From a virus, in IMG/VR virus record IMGVR_UViG_3300023294_001081, positions 1 through 26,189 of that record: DNA of 26,189 bases. One strand, 5' to 3'. The notes under the pieces are model-generated. The model was not told the origin of the DNA. It worked only from the letters and a program-made list of their open reading frames with translations, and did no database searches. Every line of letters starts with the position of its first letter. Position 1 is the first letter of the stretch. A program made the position numbers and the translations under genes. Shown one piece after another: positions 1-7,183 of the stretch.

Positions 1-8
1 GCTAGAGA

Positions 9-1073
9 GTGGAACAACCAACTGAGGAACCGAACGTGACAGAATCGAATGAAGGGAATAGTGACTCAAAAGAAGACAAGGTCTTTATGCGTTCACTGAA
101 GAAGCAGTTTGAGGATACTCAGTTTCACTCTGGTGATCAGTTAGAGCTACCAATTGGTAACTCCACTGGGTCACTTAGCCTGGACATCAACCTACAGGTG
201 CCATGCTACCAAGGTGGCATCATCGAGATCTTCAGTAACTCAGGCGCTGGTAAGACGACGCTCGTGCTGTCCATCCTGGCAGAGGCTGCAAAGAGGGGCA
301 AGAAGGTTCTATTCATTGACCAAGAGCAGGCGCTACAGCCCACGCTGGTTGATTCGTTCCCCATACTACGAGACCCCGGAGTCCTAGAGGTTATTACAGC
401 ACCGACAGGTGAAGACGCGCTAAGGCTAGCAGAGCTTTGGGCGCTGCAATATCCTGGGTCAGTCATCGCTATTGACTCTGTAGATGCACTACTCCCAGAA
501 CAGACAGACTCTAAGGGGATCGGAGAGACCGATGTTGGAACTCTGCCTAAGCTTATGAGTGCTGGATGTCGCAAGCTACAAGCTGCGGTCGGCAGGGCTA
601 AGAGCACGATCATCTTTCTGAACCAGCAACGCACCAACATTGGCGCATACGGCGACCCGGACACCACTAGTGGTGGTCGCGCACTCCCCTTCTATGCAGC
701 GCAGCGAATCAAGCTGATGGACATCACTAAGGCGACTCGTATCATGGGCGAGGATGGTGACCAGATCGGGCACACTGTTCGATTCAAGATCATCAAGAAT
801 AAGGTTGCTCCACCTTTCGTGAGCGGTGAGTTTCCCCTCATCTACGGCAAGGGTATCGATATCTGTGAAGAGCTTGTGACGATGGCGGGCGACCTTGGTG
901 TGCTTGAGAAGGACGGCAAATACTTCATGCTACCGAACGCAAAGGGTGAGCTTGTAAAGAGACCTCACAAGACCACAGTGGAGATCATGCGCGGTGACAT
1001 AAACCTATTCATGTCTACTCTAAATGAACTGAAGGGACTTTACCCAGAGACATTCGGTGAGCAAGGGAGCTAA
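9..1073 (+). CDS. recA: RecA/UvsX-family recombinase
   Basis: ATP-dependent strand-exchange protein of 354 aa, close to the usual RecA length (~350), acting on single-stranded DNA in phage recombination and recombination-dependent replication. Visible motifs: Walker A EIFSNSGAGKTT (residues 73-84, Lys82), the RecA-type catalytic glutamate in FIDQEQAL (Glu106), Walker B SVIAIDSVDAL (Asp156), and the L2-side block NQQRTNIGAYGDPDTTSGG (205-223), matching RecA's NQxRxKIG...PETTTGG. The P-loop differs from the classical GPESSGKTT. The start is GTG with an in-frame TAG six bases upstream; an ATG at 87 (Met27) would remove a charged, low-complexity leader and is a real alternative. The end overlaps the next gene by 17 bases. 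Function is confident; the start is less so. Confidence 0.93.
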   Translation: MEQPTEEPNVTESNEGNSDSKEDKVFMRSLKKQFEDTQFHSGDQLELPIGNSTGSLSLDINLQVPCYQGGIIEIFSNSGAGKTTLVLSILAEAAKRGKKVLFIDQEQALQPTLVDSFPILRDPGVLEVITAPTGEDALRLAELWALQYPGSVIAIDSVDALLPEQTDSKGIGETDVGTLPKLMSAGCRKLQAAVGRAKSTIIFLNQQRTNIGAYGDPDTTSGGRALPFYAAQRIKLMDITKATRIMGEDGDQIGHTVRFKIIKNKVAPPFVSGEFPLIYGKGIDICEELVTMAGDLGVLEKDGKYFMLPNAKGELVKRPHKTTVEIMRGDINLFMSTLNELKGLYPETFGEQGS

Positions 1074-1395
1074 GGCACTGCTAGAGATTGTGAAACTGAT
1101 CTATCCAAACCAACGGATAGAGCTAGAACATAACGTTGCTATACGCGGCGGGTTGTTCATTGACATATATCTACCTAGGTTTAAGATCGGATTTGAGTAT
1201 GATGGAGAATTCCACTTCTCATATAATGAACACTTCCATGGTAGTAAAGAGAACTTCATTAAGGCGAAGCGACGCGACGCCAACAAAGACCAGCGATGCG
1301 AGGAAGAGGAAATAACTTTGATTCGAGTAGCATACAACGAAGAAATGACCAAGGACTTAGTCCTGTCTAAACTAGAGGAAGCCACTAATGGGTAA
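1057..1395 (+). CDS. Vsr/DUF559-like PD-(D/E)XK nuclease
   Basis: Small 112-aa protein resembling very-short-patch-repair and DUF559 endonucleases. The core reads FIDIYLPRFKIGFEYDGEFHF, with Asp36, Glu47, Asp49 and His53 at positions expected for the metal-dependent nuclease fold. A basic helix follows with DANKDQR (74-80), and then ITLIRVAYNEE, which resembles the closing 'G-x-x-V-x-R' strand of the family. The GTG start lies inside the end of the recombinase gene and the stop overlaps the helicase start by 8 bases, so it is translated as part of the recombination/replication operon. A role as a nick- or junction-processing nuclease in recombination is plausible. A compact free-standing homing nuclease is the alternative, since related folds occur in phage selfish genes. 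Confidence 0.6.
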   Translation: MSKGAKALLEIVKLIYPNQRIELEHNVAIRGGLFIDIYLPRFKIGFEYDGEFHFSYNEHFHGSKENFIKAKRRDANKDQRCEEEEITLIRVAYNEEMTKDLVLSKLEEATNG

Positions 1396-2902
1396 TATCG
1401 CCGCTGAGTTCACGTTCATTGCAGGTCTATGCAAGAACCCAGATGTCTACTTCAACATTCAGCAGCATGTCTCAGTAGATGACTTCTCAACGAAGGCACA
1501 TCAGAAGCTCTTTATCGTCCTTCAGCGTTTTTTGATGAACGCCACTGGAGATCTGACAGTTACTCGTGCGGGTCTCTTAGCGGAAGCAAGTGCCCTAGGC
1601 TTCAAGGACTTCCTTGAGGTTATGCGGGATGGAGAACTACTCGACGCTTGTTTCGAGCATGAGGCGTCTGCGGCTGATACGGGTCGATCCTTCTTGCAAG
1701 TAAAGCGTGAAACGGTGAAGGGCAGCTATCAGGGTATGCTCAAGCAACTAGGAAAGTATCTAGAGGACACTTCTGATGATACTAGCGACATGATCGGCAG
1801 GGTCGATAACTCGCTAATGACACTATCGAACAAGCTTCAGGGCGTGGTAGATGACGAGATCATCCACCTACCAGAACGAGCCCTAGAGATCATTGAGGAC
1901 TTGGCGGATCACCCAGGTGAGCTTGGTGTGGATATCGGATTTCCAGTTTGGCAGCGTGCCGTCGGTGGACTTCGTAATGGTAGTGTGACGTTTGTGGCGG
2001 CTACGGCTAAGGCTGGCAAGTCTCAAATTGGGGCTCGTGCAGCAGTTGAGCTATCTCGCCACATGCCTGTGCTATACTGTGACAGTGAGCTGAATGAGAT
2101 CGCACAATCAGTTCGCTCGTTTGGTATGCACGCAGAAATTAACTATGAGATCCTAGAGACTGGCTACTGGAAGTCTGATCCTTCTACTATCGTCAGAGAC
2201 GGCTATGACAGGACATTTGCGACTCAGTGTCAGTTGGCTCGTCAGTTGGTTCAGGATGAGAATATCAGAGCAGAGTTTCAATCCAAGAAGCTTTACTACA
2301 AGAAGATGACGGGTATGACAGCGCGAGATATGCTGCCATTCCTACGTCGTTGGGTTATGCAACATGTCGGTCTCGATACTCAGACAAGGCAAGCACGCTG
2401 CTTGATCGTTTGGGACTATGTTAAGTTGGCTCGTATTGATGAAGTTAAGGCTATGGGTGTTGGGGCACACGATGTGCTTGGCGATACCTGCATGGCGCTT
2501 CATGACTTCGCAGAAGAGTTCAACCTACCAATCCTTGCGTTCGGTCAGACTAACCGTGCGATGGATAAAGACCTCGGTATGATTGCTGGTGCCAAGAAGA
2601 TTGTTGAGCTAGTTGACTCGATCAGCCTATTCCACAAGAAGGACCCCGACGACATTGTAAAGGCTCCTAATGGCACACACGAAATGCACATCCTAGGAAC
2701 ACGATACGGTAAGGGCGTCAGCACTCATGTTGACATCTCAGCCGACCTGGGTATCGGCAAGTTCAAAGAGCTAGGTGTAGCTAAGTTCGCACCACCAGTA
2801 TCTCAGCAGGTAGTCAAGCCCGCCGCTAGGGGCAAGGCACCATCAGTCGCTAATATACCACAAGCACCGACCCCGGGCACCCCAAAGACACAAACGCCAT
2901 GA
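1388..2902 (+). CDS. dnaB: DnaB-type replicative helicase
   Basis: 504-aa RecA-fold hexameric helicase that would unwind DNA at the phage fork. The N-terminal ~100 residues form a helical DnaB-N-like domain. The C-terminal motor has GGLRNGSVTFVAATAKAGKS (193-212; Walker A Lys211), a long insertion after the P-loop strand, Walker B-like CLIVWDYVKL (Asp343), and the GQTNR motif (386-390), equivalent to DnaB's SQLxR. The Walker B strand differs from the usual DYLQL. The last ~45 residues are Ala/Pro-rich and probably disordered, a possible partner-binding tail. The gene starts inside the preceding nuclease gene and overlaps the primase by four bases (ATGA), fitting a helicase-primase pair. Confidence 0.88.
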   Translation: MGNIAAEFTFIAGLCKNPDVYFNIQQHVSVDDFSTKAHQKLFIVLQRFLMNATGDLTVTRAGLLAEASALGFKDFLEVMRDGELLDACFEHEASAADTGRSFLQVKRETVKGSYQGMLKQLGKYLEDTSDDTSDMIGRVDNSLMTLSNKLQGVVDDEIIHLPERALEIIEDLADHPGELGVDIGFPVWQRAVGGLRNGSVTFVAATAKAGKSQIGARAAVELSRHMPVLYCDSELNEIAQSVRSFGMHAEINYEILETGYWKSDPSTIVRDGYDRTFATQCQLARQLVQDENIRAEFQSKKLYYKKMTGMTARDMLPFLRRWVMQHVGLDTQTRQARCLIVWDYVKLARIDEVKAMGVGAHDVLGDTCMALHDFAEEFNLPILAFGQTNRAMDKDLGMIAGAKKIVELVDSISLFHKKDPDDIVKAPNGTHEMHILGTRYGKGVSTHVDISADLGIGKFKELGVAKFAPPVSQQVVKPAARGKAPSVANIPQAPTPGTPKTQTP

Positions 2903-3996
2903 CAACTTCACAGCCAATTACTGGCAAACTAAATAAGTCCAAGCTTGAGGGCATCCGTAGGCTCGCGCACAAGAACATGCGTATCATCATGAAGAAGCTC
3001 AACTTTAAGGGCTTCGACTATGGTAGTCGTTTAGTGGGTTGCTGCCCCATTCCTCATGGAGATGGCAGGAGCCCTAATGATAACGAACAGGCATTTAGCT
3101 GGGACTTCAGCAGACAGATGTGGCAGTGCTTCAGCAATCGTTGTCACGACATAAGCGGGTCTGATGTCTTCGCGCTGGTTCAGTGTGTGAAGAAGATCGG
3201 TTTCAAAGACTCACTACAGTGGATTCTAGATGCAGTCGAGAAGGACATTGACGACATTAAGGAGCTAGACAAGGATGAGTCCGACAGGATAGAAGAAGTC
3301 ATTCGTAAGCGGTCTCAGTTGGTAAAGCACCAGAAGATGGAGGATGACCTAATGCGTCATCTAAAGCCCAGCTCATACTTCACGAACCGAGGCTTCTCTG
3401 AAGAGGTGGTTCAGGAGTTTGGCTGTTGGGGTGAATGGCACAAGAACGGAACGTATGGTGAGAACCGTGCAATCGTTCCAGTCTATGATCCGTTGGACGG
3501 ATTCCTTATCGCATTCACATGTCGCCTACTGGACGACAACTTGGTTGAGCAGTGGCGTCCGAAGTGGTGTCATGCGCTTAACTTTGCAGACATACGTAAG
3601 AAGTCCGCTGACAGGGCAGACGAAGAGAAGTTCCACGCATCATCCGTGCTGTATAACCTGCATCGCGCAAAGGGCTTTATGGGTGAGTCTAAGACGATCA
3701 TTCTGGTGGAGGGACCGGGTGACGTAATGCGTATGTGGGAAGCTGGTATCAAGAATGTGGTTGCGGTTCTGGGAACTGGATTTGGAAAGCATCACAGAAC
3801 ACTCCTGCATAAGATCGGTTGCAGTAGGATCATGTGTGTGTTTGACAATGATGAGCCAGGACAGAAGGCAAAGAAGAGTGTAGAAAAGACGTGTAGTGAG
3901 TATTTCACATTTGTAAACGTAGAGCTAGAGTCTGGTAAGGATCCAGGAGATCACGACCCATCACAACTTAAGCTCATCTTTAAGGAGTATGTATGA
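2899..3996 (+). CDS. DnaG-like primase (zinc finger + TOPRIM)
   Basis: 365-aa primase making RNA primers for lagging-strand synthesis. The N-terminal zinc-binding domain shows C49-P-I-P-H53 followed by C77-F-S-N-R-C82, an irregular form of the CHC2 finger, then HDISGSDVFALVQ, which corresponds to DnaG's 'GGDAIxFL' helix. The TOPRIM domain has the catalytic glutamate in ILVEGPGDVMRMWEAG (Glu271) and the metal-binding pair in CVFDNDEPGQKA (Asp316, Asp318). It is much shorter than bacterial DnaG (~580 aa) and lacks an obvious C-terminal helicase-binding domain, as is common in phage primases. ATGA overlap with the helicase upstream; four-base overlap (ATGA) with the HAD gene downstream. Confidence 0.88.
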   Translation: MTTSQPITGKLNKSKLEGIRRLAHKNMRIIMKKLNFKGFDYGSRLVGCCPIPHGDGRSPNDNEQAFSWDFSRQMWQCFSNRCHDISGSDVFALVQCVKKIGFKDSLQWILDAVEKDIDDIKELDKDESDRIEEVIRKRSQLVKHQKMEDDLMRHLKPSSYFTNRGFSEEVVQEFGCWGEWHKNGTYGENRAIVPVYDPLDGFLIAFTCRLLDDNLVEQWRPKWCHALNFADIRKKSADRADEEKFHASSVLYNLHRAKGFMGESKTIILVEGPGDVMRMWEAGIKNVVAVLGTGFGKHHRTLLHKIGCSRIMCVFDNDEPGQKAKKSVEKTCSEYFTFVNVELESGKDPGDHDPSQLKLIFKEYV

Positions 3997-4718
3997 TAAA
4001 GTCTAAGTGGGTAATTTTTGATATGGACAATACGCTCATTGACACTGAACCGCTTTACACCAGTGCATCTAAGAACTTTGGCGATTTCATGTCTAGTCAT
4101 GGCTTCAATAAAGAACAAGTTATGAAGAAGCAGGACGAAATTGACGCTGGCTTATTCGAAGAGTTCGGATACTCTACAGATAGGTTTGCAGAGTCTTTTG
4201 AGAGAACCGCCAAGCACTTCTTTCAGTTCGGGTTCATGGATGAGGAGCGTAGCAAAGAGGTCGTAGCTCAAGTTAGGCAGTTTGCTATGGATGTGTTCGA
4301 ACAGACATCGATTGAGTATGATTATGCAGCGGGCGTCGTGCGACAGTTTGCTAACTCTGGCTTCAAGGTTGCCGTAGTCACCGCTGGCGAACGCTGGGTT
4401 CAGATTAAGCGATTCGATGACCTAACAATGCGCAACCTATTCCATGACTGCTGGGTCGTTCTAAAGAAGACTAGTGATGTCTTTGAGGACTTCTGCATCA
4501 AGCATAACGTGGACAAGGAAAACTCTTGGATGATCGGAGATAGCATTAGGAGTGACATCTTGTCTTCCCATGCAGCCGGTCTAAATGCAATTCACCTTGA
4601 CACCTCCAACTGGGGAAGTGTCGAGGTTGGTAAGGACCAGATGCCCGATGGTGTTATTACGGTTCCGGATCTATCATATACACCTGACATCATTTTGGGA
4701 GTCAAAAGCAATGGTTAA
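3993..4718 (+). CDS. HAD-superfamily hydrolase (phosphatase)
   Basis: 241-aa haloacid-dehalogenase-type phosphohydrolase. Motif I VIFDMDNTLID has the nucleophile Asp10 and the acid/base Asp12. A helical cap lies at about residues 20-110. Motif II is KVAVVT (Thr130), motif III lysine is around 158-159, and motif IV is WMIGDSIRSDIL (Asp183, Asp188), all intact, so it should be catalytic. The substrate cannot be read from the sequence. Position between primase and dNMP kinase suggests a nucleotidase or phosphatase in nucleotide metabolism, but phosphoglycolate phosphatase-like or polynucleotide phosphatase activity is also possible. Start overlaps the primase stop by four bases and the end overlaps the kinase start by eight. 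Confidence 0.8.
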   Translation: MIKSKWVIFDMDNTLIDTEPLYTSASKNFGDFMSSHGFNKEQVMKKQDEIDAGLFEEFGYSTDRFAESFERTAKHFFQFGFMDEERSKEVVAQVRQFAMDVFEQTSIEYDYAAGVVRQFANSGFKVAVVTAGERWVQIKRFDDLTMRNLFHDCWVVLKKTSDVFEDFCIKHNVDKENSWMIGDSIRSDILSSHAAGLNAIHLDTSNWGSVEVGKDQMPDGVITVPDLSYTPDIILGVKSNG

Positions 4719-5340
4719 GTTCATCACCCTGGCGGGCAAGAAGCAAGTAGGTAAGGATTCATCTGCTCAATACATCAAGCAGTTCCTTGGGGAAGAGCGG
4801 ACGCACATCGTTCACTTCGCTGACGCCCTAAAGGATGCGTGCGTTCTTATCTTTGGTATCCAACGAGAGGATATGGAGACTGAGACTGGTAAGCAAAAGC
4901 TGACTCAGGTTAAGTGGCCCGTAGGAATTGAGCGCAATGGCGCTACTCTAGGATATGAGCCATATGAACAGCACAAGGATATGGTCCCTGAAAAGTTCAT
5001 GACTGTCCGAGAGGTGCTTCAGTTCGTTGGCACTGACCTATTTCGCAATCAACTAGATCCGGATATTTGGGTGCAGTCGGTCTACCGCAAGAAGTATCGT
5101 GATGATGATATTGTTGTAGTTGCCGATGCTCGCTTTCCTAATGAATGCGACTTTGCTAGGAACAATGGTATCCTCATTGGCGTTGAACGAGAGACTGGTT
5201 TGAAGTCTGACGGACATAAGTCTGAAACAGCCCTAGATGACTACGCTGGCTACAACCATGTCATTGACAATAACGGTAGCTTTGATGATCTCCGCCGCGC
5301 AGTAAGTGCAATCCTAACTGGTAACAGCCTAGTAGTATGA
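4711..5340 (+). CDS. deoxynucleoside monophosphate kinase
   Basis: 209-aa P-loop kinase resembling T4 gp1-type dNMP kinases, which convert dNMPs to dNDPs for replication. The N-terminus FITLAGKKQVGKDSSAQYI carries the P-loop G9-x4-G14-K15-D16-S17, the 'GKD' form typical of this family, and VVVADARFPNE is the conserved arginine-containing stretch seen in these kinases. I chose ATG 4711, eight bases inside the HAD gene, because it places the P-loop strand right at the N-terminus; the frame is open further upstream only as an antiphase shadow of the HAD gene. It ends in an ATGA overlap with the nuclease. Broad dNMP specificity, or action on a modified dNMP, is possible but not visible. Confidence 0.8.
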   Translation: MVKFITLAGKKQVGKDSSAQYIKQFLGEERTHIVHFADALKDACVLIFGIQREDMETETGKQKLTQVKWPVGIERNGATLGYEPYEQHKDMVPEKFMTVREVLQFVGTDLFRNQLDPDIWVQSVYRKKYRDDDIVVVADARFPNECDFARNNGILIGVERETGLKSDGHKSETALDDYAGYNHVIDNNGSFDDLRRAVSAILTGNSLVV

Positions 5341-6332
5341 AAATCCCTTACGTCAGTCCATCAAGGCTCAAGAAAGCCTTAGAGTGTGAATTCCAATACT
5401 TCCTCTCGTATGAATGGGGCTGGGCAGATGCGCTATTCCAATACACCTTCTGTAGCGAATTTGGCAGTGCCGTTCACTATACGTTGGAGCAGTATGCGGA
5501 ATCCAAGGGGACAGCAAGCTACGAAGAGCTTTACGCTAAGAATGTAGATGATCTACGTCCATTTAGTGACGACATGAACAAGGCACCGTCGAAGGCGCGT
5601 GCCTCTTTCTTCATTGAGAAGGACTGTGAGAACTGTCCATTTTTTAATGCGAAGAAGGCTAGTTGTAGTATCGTAGAGAAACACGTAGAACACTTCGAGG
5701 GATGCCCCAGGAAGCTCTACAAGGAAGGTCTTCAGATGGTCGAGACGGCGATCGATCGATACGGCAAATACTTTGACACTGGTGTAAAGAGCAAGGACAA
5801 CCCTGGTGGTAAGGTGATTGGCATTGAGGCACCGACTAGAGAGGGCGCGCTTGCCGAGGGCGAGAATATTTCGTGGGGACCAGACGAGGATGGTAACCCC
5901 ATTCTAATGAATGGCTTTATTGACTTAGTGCTTGAATATGATCCTGAGACACTGTTGGTCGTTGACTATAAGACTGGGTATTCAGTCCCACAGCATGAGA
6001 AGTTCATCGAAGACCTACAGCCAAGGATGTATTCTTTTGCAGCCAAGACTATGTATCCAGACTATAAATACTACTGGGTTCAGTTTGATTACTTCCGTAG
6101 CATCCCACTAGAGCATGCATTCACCGCCGAGGATGATGAGGTCACGCGTAGTCAAGTCACCAAGTTATACAACAAGATTAAAAAGGCTCGATCAATCAAA
6201 CGCCGGGGTATGGATCACTACTGCAAGTATCTATGTAATCGTCCGCTTTGTGATAAGAAGTGGGCAGAATTACTTAATGGTATTGACGGATCAAATCCGG
6301 CAAAGAAGCCAAGAGAGCCTGAAGCAAAGTGA
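5337..6332 (+). CDS. Cas4/RecB-like PD-(D/E)XK exonuclease with Cys clusters
   Basis: 331-aa nuclease of the PDDEXK_1 (RecB/AddB/Cas4) type. Motif I histidine is in GSAVHYTLE (His47). The catalytic core is GFIDLVLEYD...LLVVDYKTG with Asp196, Asp210 and Lys212. The QxxxY motif is LQPRMYSFA (Gln228, Tyr232). One cysteine near the N-terminus (Cys17 in LECEFQYFLSY) and a C-terminal group Cys296, Cys300, Cys305 match the 1+3 layout of the 4Fe-4S cluster in Cas4 and AddB, although the C-terminal spacing differs. A separate group, Cys97-x2-Cys100, Cys110 and Cys123, lies in an insertion and may bind zinc. It probably resects or trims DNA ends for the recombinase. ATGA overlap with the kinase gene upstream. 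Confidence 0.8.
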   Translation: MKIPYVSPSRLKKALECEFQYFLSYEWGWADALFQYTFCSEFGSAVHYTLEQYAESKGTASYEELYAKNVDDLRPFSDDMNKAPSKARASFFIEKDCENCPFFNAKKASCSIVEKHVEHFEGCPRKLYKEGLQMVETAIDRYGKYFDTGVKSKDNPGGKVIGIEAPTREGALAEGENISWGPDEDGNPILMNGFIDLVLEYDPETLLVVDYKTGYSVPQHEKFIEDLQPRMYSFAAKTMYPDYKYYWVQFDYFRSIPLEHAFTAEDDEVTRSQVTKLYNKIKKARSIKRRGMDHYCKYLCNRPLCDKKWAELLNGIDGSNPAKKPREPEAK

Positions 6333-6715
6333 ATGATGTTCCAGACGATCGCGCCAAGTATCTTCTTGGCCAACCAAAGGATCTCAGCGTAAGTCAAAAG
6401 TTTAGGCTTATTCTAAAGCTGTTACGTGCGGACTTCCCAGCAGTCGCACCCATCAAAGTTCGCAGGCTTACTGGCGAGATCATCAAACGGAAGATTTTCG
6501 GATGGTGCTCTTTAGTTAATAGTGACGGGCCAAAAGCCAAGAAGTATTTTCTAATCACTATCAATAAGAGTTGTTCGTGGTCTCAGCAATTTGACACTAT
6601 CCTCCACGAATGGGCTCACGCCTTAACCTGGAATGAAGTAGAGCAAGGTAAGGATCATAGTGATGTCTTTGCTCGTGCATACGGAAAGCTCTACAGGGCT
6701 TACATAGAAGACTAA
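6329..6715 (+). CDS. SprT-like zinc metalloprotease-fold protein
   Basis: 128-aa protein with the metalloprotease signature ILHEWAHAL (His93, Glu94, His97) and a downstream His110/Asp112 (KDHSDVF) that can supply the third ligand, the arrangement of SprT-like/Spartan-core domains. Family members act on DNA-protein crosslinks, but phage versions are uncharacterised. It is a bare catalytic core with no obvious zinc-ribbon tail or signal peptide, so it is probably cytoplasmic. The start is GTG in a GTGA overlap with the nuclease stop; the nearby ATG at 6333 is out of frame. It is the last gene before one of the few true gaps in the window, so it may end a transcription unit. Confidence 0.72.
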   Translation: MNDVPDDRAKYLLGQPKDLSVSQKFRLILKLLRADFPAVAPIKVRRLTGEIIKRKIFGWCSLVNSDGPKAKKYFLITINKSCSWSQQFDTILHEWAHALTWNEVEQGKDHSDVFARAYGKLYRAYIED

Positions 6716-6737
6716 GTTGCAAGAAACACAGCACGAT

Positions 6738-6760
6738 TTTGCTATGTCGACACATAATAA
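6738..6760 (+). promoter_or_regulatory. putative phage promoter-like element
   Basis: A 54-base gap precedes the gene at 6770. It contains GACACATAATA (6749-6759), an 11-base exact match to the gap before the gene at 10804. CATAAT resembles a -10 box, but no TTGACA-like -35 sits at 16-18 bases, so a phage sigma factor or an activator would be needed. A ribosome-binding site (AAGGAC/AGGAC) follows immediately, so the leader would be very short. It could instead be an RNA-level element. Confidence 0.35.
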
Positions 6761-6769
6761 GGACAGGAC

Positions 6770-7183
6770 ATGAACACGTTTACAATCTACTTTGAATGCG
6801 ACAACTGCACTCATATTCAATCGTTAAAGATCAAGTCCGATAAGTGCTTCTATCAGATTGAAGGTCAATATCTGGATGAGGATAAAAAGACAAAGACTGA
6901 GACGTGTGAGAAGTGCAGCTCTGCCAGCATGTCTTATCATACCTCCGGTGACGGACCCTCTGTTCTTGGCGGGACAAAGGGATATGTCAGCATGGAACGC
7001 TACCAGCAGTTGAATCCAGACAACTACAAGCGCAAGGAGGAAGAGTTGGAAACTAAGATGGCAGACAGACATCGCAAGCGCGTCCTCGACAAACTTAATA
7101 AAGAGATGGGCGGTGGAAGACGACAAGACAGACATGAAGGCTACGGCAAAGGCCAAGGCGAAGAGAGACTACGAAATGACTAA
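6770..7183 (+). CDS. hypothetical zinc-ribbon protein
   Basis: 137-aa protein of unknown function. The N-terminal half shows two CxxC knuckles, Cys10-x2-Cys13 (FECDNCTH) and Cys46-x2-Cys49 (ETCEKCSS), separated by 32 residues with beta-like sequence between. This is a zinc ribbon of the kind used for nucleic-acid or protein contact. A middle linker GTKGYVSMERYQQLNPDNY is followed by a strongly charged, helix-forming C-terminal part (about residues 85-137) rich in Lys, Arg and Glu. It is the first gene after a promoter-like gap and its stop overlaps the DNA polymerase start by eight bases, so the two are likely coupled and it may assist replication. No enzyme motif is visible. Confidence 0.7.
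   Translation: MNTFTIYFECDNCTHIQSLKIKSDKCFYQIEGQYLDEDKKTKTETCEKCSSASMSYHTSGDGPSVLGGTKGYVSMERYQQLNPDNYKRKEEELETKMADRHRKRVLDKLNKEMGGGRRQDRHEGYGKGQGEERLRND

Noticed and set aside
206-667. Long antisense open frame over the recombinase gene (153 codons)
   Set aside because: It opposes a clear RecA-family gene, has no ribosome-binding site or recognisable motif, and all convincing genes are on the + strand. Similar antisense frames elsewhere (for example 15893-16324) were rejected for the same reasons.
7113-7175. Upstream GTG start for the polymerase gene, adding 21 residues
   Set aside because: The added leader is charged and low-complexity and overlaps the previous gene by 71 bases. ATG 7176 gives the standard DnaE opening and an 8-base overlap like its neighbours.
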